NCBI RefSeq assembly: GCF_028640845.1
Contig: NC_080546.1
Location: 35,843,520-35,907,519 of the forward strand
DNA: 64,000 nucleotides
Reading direction: 5' to 3'
Source: Ahaetulla prasina
Taxonomy: Eukaryota; Chordata; Lepidosauria; Squamata; Colubridae
Every line of letters starts with the position of its first letter. The stretch's first letter is position 1. Positions 1-12,402 of the stretch are shown in pieces. The notes under the pieces were generated by a model. The model saw only the letters and a program-made list of their open reading frames with translations, searched no databases and had not been told where the DNA came from. Both the position numbers and the translations under genes were made by a program.

Positions 1-190
1 TGCCATGGTTTTTTCCCTTCTTCATTTGGTCTTTCTTGTAGGCCAGTTTGATCTGTCCAGTACTCAATAACCCTATGGTATATTAGCTTCACTGCATCTT
101 CTTCATTATCCTTCATATATTCTTCCAATGCCTTTTTGTCTTCTTCAAGTGTCTGGTGGACTTGCAACATTTCAGACCCACCTTTGATAA
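1..190 (-). other. Open frame at window edge, unidentified
   Basis: Read on the minus strand, this stretch stays open for about 60 codons and runs off the window edge. The frame is charged and acidic, with clusters such as LEEDKKALEEYMKDNEED followed by a Tyr/Trp-containing stretch. I do not recognise a family. It could be the end of a host exon or a decayed transposon frame. No clear splice acceptor or start was found. Confidence 0.25.
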
Positions 191-199
191 GCAGAAACC

Positions 200-1550
200 A
201 TAAACGGTGCTGTGTGTATGAAAGGCATTGTTCATTGTCATTATTTTTCTGATTAAAACTATTCAAACAAAACAATAAAAAGAAGGATACTGGAACCATT
301 TCTAGACAATCTAATCATGGAAGAGTAGTTACCCTTAAAATGCCTAAGAGAACGAAAATGTCATACAATATTTGAAAAGTTTCTTGAATTTCATGAGGGT
401 CAGAACAATGATTCTGCTTAGAATATGAGCCCTTGCTTATCTGCAAGCAGCAGTGTGCCTTTGGCAAAATACATGCCTTCTACCTGCAGCACTGAAGCAC
501 AAATAAAACTTAAGTATTCTCTTACTTCTAAGTATGTGCTTATTCCCATTAGAAAGGCACTCTGAAATTTATCTTAGTCTTTTCTGATTATTTGCTTTTG
601 CTTAGAACAGCAAAATCATTTGAAATTACACAGGATGCATTTTCACATAGGATATTACAGAGACAGGGTGGCTGGATGTGAAGGTGTGCACACCGCCAAC
701 TCCTATCAGTCTTTTCTCCCATCAAGCCACTAAATTAACAAAATCAGGAGGGAGATTAAGATTTACTGGACATATTTCAGTATAGCCTTTTTATTTTAAC
801 TTAATCCTCTTTTCTCAGATAATGTTCAAAGGATACAGAATCAGCATCATGAAATAAAATGAGGCAATGGGGTAGGGTTATTGAAAAATGTTCATCTATG
901 GTACCCTTGATTTTTTGGTTTTGCTCTATTAATTAGAAGGGTCTTTGAAAGCCAGAACATGTTATAGTTGCCAATCAAATAATTACTTAAAGCATGCTTG
1001 AAGTTCAATGCACTGTAGAAGAAATTTTAAAGCTGAGTTTCGTGTTTGTTTTTCCGCTTTCTGCTTTCTATGGTAAAAGAAATACTTAAGAAACTGCTTA
1101 GTATAATGAGCTGTGAGTATATCTTTCCTCTAAGATAACAGTTGTATGCTAATGGCCATGTTTAAAATTCCTACTTCTTATCTCATTTCCTGATTGATGG
1201 GAACTTGAACTAACCTCTAGACTTCCAGACCTCACTCAGTTAACTGTTACTACATTGGTAGAAAGGGAGAATCACACAGTATGAAAAAAGAGGGCACACT
1301 CTGTGTTATCTTGCTCGAACCGAGTTGCATAATTATTAACACAGCTGCAAAATCACCTCTGCTTTAGACTGTGTCATGAAGCAGATGAGATAATGATGAT
1401 GATGGCAATGATTATAAATCTTCAACATAATTGCAACATTTTGTTACACATGACCAGAAAAGAAAAGCTGCCTTTTAAAGAAATTATGGTTTTTTAAAAA
1501 AAAATTGGTGTAGTCATGCCTCTAACTTACCTCCAGCATATAAAAGAAAA
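200..1550. other. No recognised feature
   Basis: AT-rich apparently unique DNA. I see no convincing coding frame, RNA gene or repeat family in it. Confidence 0.5.
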
Positions 1551-1554
1551 GACC

Positions 1555-1666
1555 AAAAAAAAAAAGTACGTTCCAGCAGTTTGTCCATTTTGTTGTATTT
1601 TTTTCTTTCCCCCCTCCTTTTCTTTTCTTCTCTTTTCTTTTCTTTTTCTTTTCTTCCCCTGAAAAG
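1555..1666. repeat. Polypyrimidine (CTTTT-like) tract
   Basis: A low-complexity stretch of C and T on the plus strand with imperfect CTTTT units, preceded by an A-run. It has no coding content. Confidence 0.7.
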
Positions 1667-1669
1667 AAA

Positions 1670-3050
1670 TAGTAGACTCGTAAGCACGATTGTGGCTTGC
1701 AGCTTGCCTGGCTTCTTGTGTGGTCTGCGCAGACTTTATGATTTATTCAGCTAATGGGAAAGGAGCATGACCCCCTGTGGCCACAGAAAGAGAGCTGCAT
1801 GTGGGTTTAATGCTTTCACCACAAAAATGTCTGCTATGACTAAGCTGTGTGGCTGAAATCACTGTCGGAAGGGTGCTAAAAAGGAACTTAGGCATTAAGT
1901 GTGCACTATTTACTATAGATTGGCTCTTGGGATTAGGCCAAGGGCTTCTTACTCAGTTTCAAAGAATAGCATGGAAGCTGCTAAGAAAATTAGAGCCGAG
2001 CAATTTATTTTTACCAGTGTCCCCAAGTGAGTTCTTCAGTCAAACGTTGGCCTCACAACCCAATTTTCCTCTCCCCACATCAGTTGCCAAAAATTGGCTT
2101 TGCATGTGCCAGTTTGTGAGCTTGGGAGTGTTTGTTGCTTTTATTTTCCAATCCCTTCTTATTTCTTATCGTATGTAAAGCTTTATTTGCCCGTTTAACT
2201 TAAGACAAAATTTAAAAACCTCCTTGATTTTCCAGTGACTTACTCTGCAATATTATGGGGTGGACTTAGTATTTATTATTCACATTTTGTCCTGCTGAAT
2301 ACACAAATATGGTTGTCGGTTTCTAAGTACTAAGCTCCTGCCTTTCCCCCAAATCATCTCCTACTGCAAAAAAAAAGACTGCAGAACATTGGATAATTTC
2401 TCTAGAAGGAAAATGTCTCCAACAAAATTTCAGGAATAGTACTACCCTGTACTATTCAAATGCCGAATTCACAGTTTCCTTTGGGATTTGACCAACGTCT
2501 GAGAAACCAGAAAGAATGAATGGCCTGAGAGATAACTGCACAAAGTAATCTATATGCTTCTTGTGTAGGCCTGTGCAGTTTGGCATAAATATGAGCTCTG
2601 ACATGATACAAGCTCTGTCCATGGTCCCTTGACCAATTTGTAGTTAAATAAATAAAAGAACACTACAGACCGCCCAAGGGAACTTCCCAGAATTTTTTCT
2701 CTTTTGAAAAAATTCTAAAGCCATTTTATGTCGTCATCTTGAAAGATAACTGGCTCTAACCTACCAGGACATATGACAATGGTGGGTATTCTCTGTAGAT
2801 GTTCTCCCTAGCCTCCAAAAAGGAAGATCCACAAACATTTGTAAAAACTTGCTGTTCTACAAGATCTCTGAGGACTGATGAATGTGGATCCATCAAAGCT
2901 TATGTTACTTATTACCATGTCTATTTGTTGTAATTATTTTCTTTAAATATGTGTATATTGCTTATGATCTTGGTGCTAATATGGTTGATGGGAATTATTT
3001 TTAGGAAAATGTCTCCATACCTTTTTACTTCACAAGGTAAGTCTGAGGTA
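1670..3050. other. No recognised feature
   Basis: Unique-looking sequence. A 109-codon open stretch at 1849-2178 begins with a non-ATG codon and has no recognisable domain, so I do not call it a gene. Confidence 0.5.
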
Positions 3051-3052
3051 AA

Positions 3053-3350
3053 TAGAAAATATTTATTTATTTATTGTTTATATTTATATACCGCCCTATC
3101 TCCCAAAGGACTCAGGGCGGTTTACAGGCATTTAAAAACAAAAAATACAATAAATACAATTCTAAAAACAATTAAAAAACTTATTCAAAAGCCTTAATTA
3201 AAAATATAAAAATTAAAACCCAAGATAAAACCCACAAACTAAAATCTAACTCAGTCCTGCGCAGTTAAATAGATATGTTTTAAGCTCGCGGCGGAAGGTC
3301 CAAAGGTCCGGAAGCTGACGAAGTCCTAATAAATGACTAAACAGAGTTAA
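3053..3350 (-). mobile_element. L2-clade LINE 3' end, 5'-truncated
   Basis: On the minus strand this ends with the conserved tail that reads CCGCCCTGAGTCC, a short loop, then a GGGCGG-type block and TATAAAT, followed by a (TAAA)n-like tail at 3056-3076. The part at 3265-3345 matches the end of the coding region of the long L2 copy at 45218-49880 (the Phe-Arg-Arg-Glu-Leu-Lys region). It is a severely truncated copy of the same family. Confidence 0.8.
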
Positions 3351-3612
3351 GTCTAAGCTTTCAACTTTGGAGTTGAAAATGTAACATTGCCCACTAAACC
3401 TCTGAGGAAATCAGCTCAATGAAAGAATTCAGTTTCTTGAAATATTCATGGATCCAGTTTTAAGGGAAATGGAGGCAATTGTCCCCAGCAACAGAAAAAG
3501 CAATCCCAAAGTAGAATTCTGTATACAAACATCAAATAATTCCATACATTTTGCAAAATAAAATCAAACATTAGCAATTATTTCAGTATTTGATGTACTG
3601 TACTGTACTGTA

Positions 3613-3741
3613 CTGTGGTGGGATTCAGCCAGTTCGCACCACTTTGGGAGAACCGTTTGTTAACCAGTTTGGCAAACTGATTGTTGAAAGAAATCATTAG
3701 GGCAGAGAATCGGTTGTTAAATTACTTGAATCCCACCACTG
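3613..3741. mobile_element. hAT-type MITE (GTGGTGGGATTCA family)
   Basis: A short non-autonomous element whose ends are inverted: GTGGTGGGATTCA on the left and TGAATCCCACCACTG on the right. It has internal GAACCGGTTGTTAA-like motifs shared with the copies at 6290, 12411, 26948 and 41253. The flanks are a TGTAC-rich microsatellite, so the 8-bp target duplication is blurred. Confidence 0.8.
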
Positions 3742-4205
3742 TGTACAGCTTTACTAGAACACTTACTTCAGTAGACAAAGTTCTTTGAAAACTTTGATTT
3801 CATTAATACAAGATGCAATGGAAAGAAAGTTTGTGAATGGGGTAGAGAATTAACATGTCCTTCTCAGAAACTTAAAATAGCCTCAACAGTAAACAGATTC
3901 CAGATGATCAATTCTAGTTCATATCTTCCATTCTGATGATAGTTATATATGTTGGCAGCATCTGGAGGAAACCAAATTGGCAGGAGAGGATTTGAATACT
4001 CTTCAGTCACAACCACATAGTAGAGATCTTCATCCAATACTTGTTTAGTTCAGTTCTAAACCAAGTTTAAAATTTGGAATTTAAAAAATTCTATCCCTTT
4101 TAAAATTTGAAGCTTTGTACAGCCTCAATATAGTTAACAGTGTGGTTGCATTTGGTATTGATCTGGCTCGGTGTTTGTATCAGGGCTGGCAGCACAGTTT
4201 TTATG
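3742..4205. other. No recognised feature
   Basis: Apparently unique DNA between two repeats, with no coding signal seen. Confidence 0.5.
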
Positions 4206-4447
4206 GATTAGCAATAATCCAGATTAGCAATAGCACTTACATTTATATACCGCTTCACACTGCTTTACAGCCCTCTCTAAGCAATTTACAGAGTCAGTAT
4301 ATTTCCCCCAACAATCTGGTCCTCATTTTACTGAGCTCAGAAGGATGGAAGGCTGAGTCAACCTTCAACTGGTAAGGATCGAACCCCTTGTAGGTAGCAG
4401 AATTAGCCTGCAATACTGCAGTCTAACAACTGCCCCACTACAGCTCA
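4206..4447 (-). mobile_element. tRNA-derived SINE, GCTTTACAG-tail family
   Basis: Minus-strand SINE. At its right side is a degraded tRNA-like head with a box-B-like motif (rc of GGATCGAACC). The core reads AAGGTTGACTCAGCCTTCC on the minus strand. At the left is a tail rc of ACCGCTTCACACTGCTTTAC, ending in AGCAATAG repeats. It is diverged, with many substitutions relative to the copy at 17282-18118. Confidence 0.75.
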
Positions 4448-5475
4448 TTACAATTTTTAAGATCACATAAATTAAATTGTTAATTTTGTCACTGAGGCAT
4501 TATAACAGTGAAAGACATTGCAAACTTTTGAACTGACTGATGAATGGTTAGAAAATATTGGCAGAGAATACTTGGACAGATTAAAAACTATGATATAACC
4601 TTTGCATGTTTTTTTTTAAAGTTGTTGAATTGTTAAATAATGTGCCCGAATTTGTATTTTAGTTTAACATTTTTACATTTTGCAAAAAGGTTTTTTTGTG
4701 TCATTTTCAGGAACTCTCCTCTTTTGTTAGTATTTTAGACGCTCTGTTAGTGGCAGAAAAGAGCTTCAGTTCCTTCCGTTTTCATCACACATGCCTGCAT
4801 TGCTCTGCAGACTCCATTTCCTGGTCTGAAAAATGTTCCTGGAAGGAGTTTCCTTAGAATGTTTTTCTCTGAGATTTAATTAAAGGGAAGCTGCAGACAG
4901 ATGGAGAAATGACCGAACAATGAACGGCAGAACATTCATGCACATCCCTCTTGGCTATCTCATAACTAAGATATGTGCCAAAACTCTACATTTTATCCAA
5001 CAGAATATCATCAACTTTTTTCTTGGATAAAAAAAATCAACTTCAATTTCTTTACTATTAAACTAATGGAAAATGATTCTAGGATTTAGAAATATTTGAT
5101 AGAGCACCTTTTTGTTTTGTGTAGTTTCATTTTGTTCAAAAGCAAAATGGACTAAAATGTTAATAAAGAAACCACAATTTTGTACCAGAACAGACTTTCT
5201 GTATGAGATCAAGCAGGGCAGTGGTCACACTGGCATATTTTCCAAGTGCTCTACATATGGACATGACATGCCCCCACATATTTCAGCTGATGTTTGCTGT
5301 CCACTGTTACATATAGAAATTTGGTTCATTGGATAAATGAAGACCATCTATAAGCTATACAAAAAGCAAACAGGGTACTGGGCTAGACACTGTAGATATA
5401 GTCTCCATATTTTATGAGGTTTGAATCTATAGTTACTTGCATTCCTGGAATCATTGTTCTGTTTAGCCACATATG
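4448..5475. other. No recognised feature
   Basis: AT-rich unique-looking sequence with no feature I can support. Confidence 0.5.
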
Positions 5476-5862
5476 TGTATTTCAATATATTGTAAAGGTA
5501 AAAGTTCCCCTCGCAAATACATGCTAGTTGTTGCCGACTCTAGGGGGCGGTGCTCATCTCCGTTTCAAAGCCGAAGAGCCAGCACTGTCTGAAGACATCT
5601 CTGTGGTCATGTGGCCGGCATGACTCAATGCCAAAGGCACACGGAACGCTGTTACCTTCCCATCAAAAGTGGTCCCTATTTTTTCTACTTGCATTTTTTA
5701 CGTGCTTTCGAACTGCTAGGTTGGCAGAAGCTAGGACAAGTAACGGGAGCTTACCCTGTTACACTGTAGCACTAGGGATTCGAACTGCTGAACTGCCGAC
5801 CTTTCAACTGACAAGCTCAACGTCTTAGCCCCTGAGCCACCACATCCCTGTATTTCAATATA
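5476..5862 (-). mobile_element. Sauria-type SINE with target-site duplication
   Basis: Complete SINE at 5490-5848 in minus orientation. Its tRNA-like head includes a box-B-like GGTCGGCAGTTCAGCAGTTCG region. The body is the characteristic Sauria sequence, including the CATGCCGGCCACATGACC and CCCCCTAGAGT motifs. It ends in a short ACCTTTAC tail. A perfect 14-bp duplication, TGTATTTCAATATA, flanks it at 5476-5489 and 5849-5862, showing LINE-type target-primed insertion. Sauria SINEs are typical of squamates and support the host assignment. Confidence 0.92.
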
Positions 5863-6281
5863 AAGCAGAGCAAATAGGCAAAATCTTTATAAAATGTAAT
5901 CCCCAGTCCACAAGTTACATTCTGTTGGTCTCAGGTGAAAACTAATTTTCTGCCATCAAGTAAAACCTGCATTTTCTTAAAAGTTTCCTATGGTTACCAC
6001 CACAGCATAATAAGTATACTAGCATCACCCAAAAAAACCCAGTTTCTTAAGAACTGTATCTAGCAGAAGTCAACTTGCAAGAACCGGTAGGACTGTGCAT
6101 AACATGCATTTATTTTCTTTTTAAAATATGCATTAAACACTTCATATTAAACCACAGAAAAATAATTCTTAGAGCAATTTAAATTATGCAGATTAAGCAG
6201 ATTTGGTTTCATGATGAATTTTAAACTGTGATGTTTGGATATTTTATATACATTTGCTAGCTAGAGCAAAAAAATTAATTA
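5863..6281. other. No recognised feature
   Basis: AT-rich unique sequence. Confidence 0.5.
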
Positions 6282-6434
6282 GTTATAGCCAGTGGTGGGA
6301 TTCAAATAATTTAACAACCGGTTCTCTGCCCTAATGATTTCTTCCAACAACCAGTTCGTCAAACTGCTCAGAAAGTTAACAACCGGTTCTCCCGAAGTGG
6401 TGCGAACTGGTTGAATCCCACCACTGGTTATAGC
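6282..6434. mobile_element. hAT-type MITE with 8-bp duplication
   Basis: The element spans 6290-6426 (137 bp), with inverted ends CAGTGGTGGGATTCA and TGAATCCCACCACTG. A perfect 8-bp duplication, GTTATAGC, lies at 6282-6289 and 6427-6434. CAG/CTG ends plus 8-bp duplications are the hAT superfamily hallmark. It has no coding capacity. Confidence 0.92.
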
Positions 6435-8538
6435 CCTACCTTCTTAATTCCCTACTGCAAATTTTGAGGTAGTTTAAGAGGAAAACATTAGCACTAGGTG
6501 TCCCTCCAGGGGTTAAGCCATCAAATCCTATTTATTTTAATTTCAGTGCCACAATTCACATAATTGGGAGCACATGAACAACTCCCATTTGCTTTAAATA
6601 ATGGGACACCCATCCATTTCCTATCCAGCCCTCCATACCAATACCAAAACATCCTAACTACCTAATGCTAGGACTGTGACATGGTTCATATATAGGGAAC
6701 AACTGAATTATATCTGGCAATGACTTTGTAGGATGTGTATTTAGAAGTATCCAATTGGTATCATGACTCTATAGTATTTGGGTCTCCTCTTTTGGAGAAA
6801 GCTGGAGAATGCATATTCTGATAAACACCCAAGTTGGTATGCTATTAACCTTGCACTCTGGAGTGTCTACCAGCACAGCAGGCTTTCAACTCTAATCTTA
6901 GCTGGGCTTAGCTTTCTGGTGGTGGAACATCATTTGGGTGACTACTGGCAAAACTGTAGATTCTTGTCACCCTTCTTAATATGAACTATACATGATTCAT
7001 TACCTCCTCCTGTATTCTTCATTACATCTGTGAAGGATGAATGCTTTTCTGGAAAATGCTTGAGCCTACACATGAAGATTCTTTATGGGAGTCTTGCTAG
7101 GAGATAGTGAGGACACATATACTTTCCATTCATCCTTTACATGTATCATTGCTTGAATATGTAGCAAAGCTGAGGGCAAATGAATATGGATCCTATCATG
7201 ACTCTGTCATGGACATGCTATATAGTCTTTCTGAGAAGACCATTCTTAACTATGCATTCTTGACTGTAGAGAATTGTCCTCTCTTGGCATGAATTCTAAT
7301 AGTCCAAATTTCTTCCTCTTTTGGTTGGCTCCTGGGGATAAATATCTCCTTAACTTTTTCTTTAATTCAAGACATTTTCTCTATGCAAGAATTGCAGTTT
7401 ATCTTTCCTGTTATGGACCATATTGATAAGGCAAACCTGGTAGGTAACTATGGGGAACAGATGGGTGATTTTTTCCTGGTTGTTTCAGTCAGGTCAGAGA
7501 GAGAGTGGTAACTAAGCAGGACACCAAAATAGTATGTTCATGAAAGGAGGGGTGATAGCAGAGAGATGCATCCCTTTTCGGTCATGACACCTGCCTTTTG
7601 GAATAGCATCCCACCAGAGGTTGAAACTCAATTTTGTTAAAGTGATTGTGTGTGCTGCCAAATCTATCCATTTAAAACCTAATGTCAATAGCTGAGAGTT
7701 CAATGAAACAGGCTAGAATGCAGGGAAAAACAGTTTGAGCATGTTCATATTTTTTTAAAACTGATATTTCATGTTTTTTCATTTCTGAGCCAAATTCTGT
7801 TGTTGAAAGAAATGCTTGGACTAAGCTTGTGTGAGTCCTGTATCAATCCCCTACTCATGCTGCTAGTTTAAAAAGTACCCTAGTAGACTATATTAACCTA
7901 CACAGCACTGATTAAAACCATTGCAATATACAAATAAACAGCAACCTACTGCTGTGTGCCTTTCTAAGCCAACTGAAATGCTGCTTCTGGGCCAAAAGTT
8001 AACTTGAGCATGATGGAAATTCTTTTTGAGCTGGATGAATTTACACTTAGCTTGAGAGATATGTGTGTGGTCCCAGATGAAGGTTATGATGTCAAATGGC
8101 AATGATCTCAGAGGAGATCCTGGAGTGGCAAGGGAAAGGAGAACAAGCCTTCTCACTGCACACACAAACCCATGCATTTTCCCAGAAAGCAATGAGTTGT
8201 TCTTTGTAGGAAAGCCATCTTTCTAAGCTAAGCATATAGCAGTGGACTTGTTCCTCGCAGACAACTGGCCGTCCTCTTCTCCATGAAAGACGTCAATAAA
8301 ACTTGAAAAAAATCATCAGCCTTTTGATATCTTTCCTTGTGCTCTCCATAATCCACTTGTCAGCAGATCTGTTTGGAGCTGAAGTTTATTTGTTTATTTT
8401 ATAGGACTTATTTATTTAAAAGGTTTGCTCTAAATCCCAAAGACCTTTAGGGAATGTGCATCACCCAACACATCAGAGAAAAGAAAATATAATAATGGAA
8501 ATGTAAATAAAAACAGAATGAAAGATACAGTTGGCATC
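6435..8538. other. No recognised feature
   Basis: About 2.1 kb of apparently unique sequence. Short open stretches at 6778-6984, 7107-7292, 7512-7703 and 7893-8192 have no recognisable protein content. A degenerate LINE-tail-like patch may lie near 8390-8460. Confidence 0.5.
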
Positions 8539-8697
8539 ACTTAGATCAGGGGTCTCCAACCTTGGCAACTTTATGACTTGTGGACTTCAACTCCCAGAAT
8601 TCCTCAGCCAGCTTTGCAGCTTTGCTGGCTGAGGAATTCTGGGAGTTGAAGTCCACAAGTCTTAAAGTTGCCAAGGTTGGAGACTCTTGACTTAGAT
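8539..8697. mobile_element. Palindromic hAT-type MITE with 8-bp duplication
   Basis: A 143-bp element at 8547-8689. It is almost entirely an inverted repeat, with arms containing GGTCTCCAACCTTGGCAAC and GACTTCAACTCCCAGAATTC. A perfect 8-bp duplication, ACTTAGAT, lies at 8539-8546 and 8690-8697. A transcript would fold into one long hairpin. Confidence 0.93.
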
Positions 8698-8837
8698 GGC
8701 ATGCTGAAATAAAATAAATTTAACTCATTTCTAGTATTATAGTAAGATGTGAGCTATGTGTACTTCTGAGGGTAAACCTGAAATATCCTTGGAGATTCTG
8801 ATAATCCTTAAAATGAAGATTTTAAATATAACTCATT

Positions 8838-8898
8838 CTTTCTCTCTCTCTCTCTCTCTCCCCCACCCCCACTTTTTTTCTCTCTCTCTTTCTCTTTC
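8838..8898. repeat. (CT)n microsatellite
   Basis: TCTC repeats interrupted by a C-rich and a T-rich patch. Confidence 0.9.
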
Positions 8899-8899
8899 C

Positions 8900-9509
8900 T
8901 ATTAATTTCTCTTTCCATTTTAGGTTTTTGAAAACTGTTGCTTTCAACCTGATCCAATTTTCTCTCCCTTCCTGACCAACAAGAGTGAAGCTTATTTTTC
9001 CTCCCAACTTGGAAATTCTACTAGTCATGTTTTAAAAGCTGACGAAAGATTCTGACACATATGGAAACTCTGAACATTTAAGAACAATCTGGTCAGTTGT
9101 CTCACTTATTCTAATTGTAGATGAGGTATTGTATGTGCTTGCTTAGCATTCTATAAACCAACAGAGATTTTGCCAAGGTCAAATAGACATAATGCCTAAA
9201 TGTTATATCTCAAACATTTAGGGAAGAGACATCAACCGGTGAAATTATGATGCACAAATAATGCAACTATCCATATTTATGTAATACCATCTGCTACTAT
9301 TAACCGAAGGAGAATTGAAGCTGTGAAAGACATAATCACTTTGCTACCGGCATGTACAGAATAAATAGTAGCAGATTGTCCATAAATGGAATGAATGGTT
9401 GCAGCTTGTCTGTCTTGTAACAGGCTCAGGGATCTTGGCACTCAGCATCCTCGTAAAATTATATCTTTTCAAAGTTCAGTAGAAGACATAGCTGCACTTT
9501 AAAAAGTGG
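8900..9509. other. No recognised feature
   Basis: Unique-looking AT-rich DNA. Confidence 0.5.
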
Positions 9510-9802
9510 GAATATACCAGAGGTGAAATCCAGCAGATCCCGACAGGTTCTGGAGAACGGGTAGCATAAATTTTGAGCAGTTCGGAAAACTGGCAAATAT
9601 CACCTCTGGCTGGCCCCAGAGTGGGGTGGGAATGAAGTTTTTGCAATCTCCTTCCCCGAGGAGTGGGGTGGGAATGGAAATTTTGCAGTATCCTTCCCTT
9701 TCCATGTCCACAAAGCCATGCCCACAAAGCCATACCATGCCCACAAAGCCACACCCACACAACTGGTAGTAAAAAAAATTGGATTTCACCACTGGAATAT
9801 AC
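9510..9802. mobile_element. hAT-type element (CAGAGGTGAAATCC family)
   Basis: A 277-bp non-autonomous element at 9518-9794, starting CAGAGGTGAAATCC and ending GGATTTCACCACTG. A perfect 8-bp duplication, GAATATAC, lies at 9510-9517 and 9795-9802. Inside are several copies of a CCACAAAGCCA motif at about 9707-9755. The open frames crossing it are not genes. Confidence 0.92.
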
Positions 9803-11580
9803 ATAGCAGCTTCTTACATATTTAGAGCATTTATAATGTACACCTGGAGCTATACAGTGGCAGCATATATCTGTGGCTCTGGGCAAGGACTTTTCCCAGC
9901 ATTTCTGACTTCATTCAGTCAATCTATTGGAGATGGAAGAGAATGAATCCGGGGCTTTCTACATGAAGTATTGATATTCTATCATTGTAGACCAGTCCTT
10001 TCTAAATAAGCTGCTAAAGACAGTCTTTTTCTTTCCTTGGAAATTCAGCCAGGACAACTGAATTGGCAGCTAGAAAATAATAAAATGGGAAGCAACAAAA
10101 TTGCTGCTTGCTTTTCATAAAAATGGTATTAATTTACAATTTTAGATACTACCGTAGCTTGCTCCCCTCTATTCAGTGTGAATTGGTGTTATGCCAAAGA
10201 ATTCTCCTGTATGTTTTCCTGCCATTTCTCATTCAGTAAGATGAAAGATGATTTGTATTTCAAAATTCTTTCAAAGGAGTTTTGTGGTGAAATTCATATG
10301 AATGGTGTTTTTGGCCACAAGATGTGTGTGCATATATTTTCTCTCATTATAGAATCACCTGTCTGGCAGTCTGCAGTGTCCCTGGCTTCTCATGCTCAGT
10401 TGAATGCCAAGGGAAGGTCTTAGAGGAGGGCTCCTCCCATTTTTTTCTCCCTTCAGATTAGAAGCCCAGAAAACTGGAAAGGCTTCAGAGCAATGGGAAA
10501 ACATGTAAAAGAAAAGAACACTGGTAGTCGAAACTTTCATCTTCACAATATTACCAAGACAAAAAGTGAAGGGAAATTCTCAAGCATCCTGAAAATAACA
10601 GAAAAATGAAAGTATCTTTGGCAGAGAATTCTTGAGAAACTGCAAAATAAATTAATGTATGAATGTACTAATGTAAAGTCCTGGTTGAAAGTATCTGAAA
10701 ATCTATATCTCATGAGCCCTTTCCCCTATAGTTTCATTGTAATATATGCCACTTGGAGAGTGATAGTGGAGGATGAATAATCATCTATATTTGTCGTGCA
10801 AATAATATTTCTCCTCATGATGCATCTCTGATTCCAAAGAGTGTTGCATTCTGGACCAATATGGTATGGAAGATTGTCCCAGAATTTAAACAGATCAGTA
10901 AACATCTACTAGGAATGCAGGCAAAAGGTGTAATGCATATCTATTTGTTCACTAGACTTACTTTGGATCCCTTAATCATCCTTATTGATTTGTCCTCTTT
11001 TACATTTTCTCTAGCAATGCCTACTTCAAATAAACAGGAAAGTGTGTACACTAACTGAAGTTAGATCCTTGTGAAATCAATGGACTATACTTAGAGATGA
11101 CTTGTTCTCCACAATTGTGAGCACAATTTTCACAATTTTCCCAAGAGAAAGAAATGGAAACTGACTTCTATGATCTTCAGCAAAAATGGAAAATAATAGT
11201 GCTAAATGGAAATATTGGGTATAGAGGATCCTTTTTTTTTTTTTTTAGCAATTTGTCACTTAGTTTCCACTTTAAAAACATTGAGTCATATCCTCAGTTA
11301 GGATATAGGAGAATATATAAGCATACCACAAGGAAAGAAAAAAAATCTATCATGAATCAATCAGAGTGGAATGGAAATGGAACTACTATGCAAGAATGTG
11401 GGTGATCTTGTACAGGATCCCTAAAACCTTGGAAGTTGATACATTTAATATATGAGAAGAATCCCATGGGCCTTCTGAATGACAGAATGCCCAGTTTGCA
11501 AAAAACAAACTGGAAAAGTTGCACATACTCCAGCTTTTCAGGAAGTTTAGTACTAACCTAGCATACCATTTTTTTCTGAG
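9803..11580. other. No recognised feature
   Basis: About 1.8 kb of unique-looking sequence with a short T-run at 11232-11246. No coding or RNA signal recognised. Confidence 0.5.
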
Positions 11581-11584
11581 TTGG

Positions 11585-12204
11585 TATAGGGAGTTCGTGA
11601 CTCACAACCATTTGTTTAGCAATAGCAATAGCACTTAGACTTATATACCACTTAACAGTGCTTTACAGCCTTCTCTAAGTGTTTACAGAGTCAGCATATT
11701 GCCCCCAATAATCTCGCTCATCATTTTACCCACCTCGGAAGAATGAAAGGCTGAGTCCACCTTGAACCTGGTGACATTTGAACTGCCAAATTGCAAGCAG
11801 CCAGCAGAAGTAGCTTGCATTACTTCACTCTAACCACTGGGCCACTGTGGCTCTTTAGTGATTTAGTGATCTTCAAAGTTACAATGGCACTGTCATGAAA
11901 AAAGTGACTTACAGCTGATCCGCACGCTTACAATCGTAGCAGCACTTTGTAACCAGCATGTACTATAAAGGTTGCAGCATCCTGGAGTCATATGATCATC
12001 CTTTGAGACCTTTCAAGCTGTCTTCCAACTAGTAAAGTCAATGGGGGAAGTAGGATCCGCTCAAGTCACTTAGCAACTGCTGTAATTCACTTAACCACCA
12101 TGGCAAAAAACGGTCACAAATTCAGGTGCAAATCATGTAACTGCCTCAAATAACATCAGAAATTCTGGTCTCAGTTGTGCTCATTAATTGAGGAACACCT
12201 GTAT
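11585..12204. mobile_element. TIR DNA element (AGTCCTCGACTTA type), split by a SINE
   Basis: The left end (rc of a GTCGAGGACTACCTGTA-type end) begins near 11585 and the right end, GAGGAACACCTGTAT, stops near 12204. The interior has degenerate motifs built on AAGTCACTTAGCAAC and TCACTTAACCACC, typical of a common squamate repeat. A SINE interrupts it after about 33 bp. It is diverged and non-coding. The superfamily is not certain. Confidence 0.65.
11618..11858 (-). mobile_element. tRNA-derived SINE inserted in a DNA element
   Basis: Same family as 17282-18118. The left edge has AGCAATAGCAATAGCACTTA (the minus-strand 3' tail), followed by the core, and the right edge has a degraded tRNA-like head. 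Host repeat sequence resumes with TTTAGTGATC, and a short TTTAG match occurs at both edges, consistent with a decayed target duplication. Confidence 0.8.
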
Positions 12205-12402
12205 AAACCTTTCCACATACAGAAATGTACTACTCTCTATCTTTATTTTCCAAGAATTCCCTATGACACCTATATAGGTCAAGAATAATTATTTTATATA
12301 AAAATATAAGCAAAGCAAATATTTCATTTTTTAATTAAAAAAAATAAGAGAAAGAAAAAAGTCATGTGGGCTAGACACCAAACTGGCTCTGAAAGAAGTG
12401 AT

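Noticed and set aside
5490..5848. Functional tRNA gene
   Set aside because: The tRNA-like head belongs to a Sauria SINE with target duplications, and the same applies at 63297. No standalone cloverleaf was seen.
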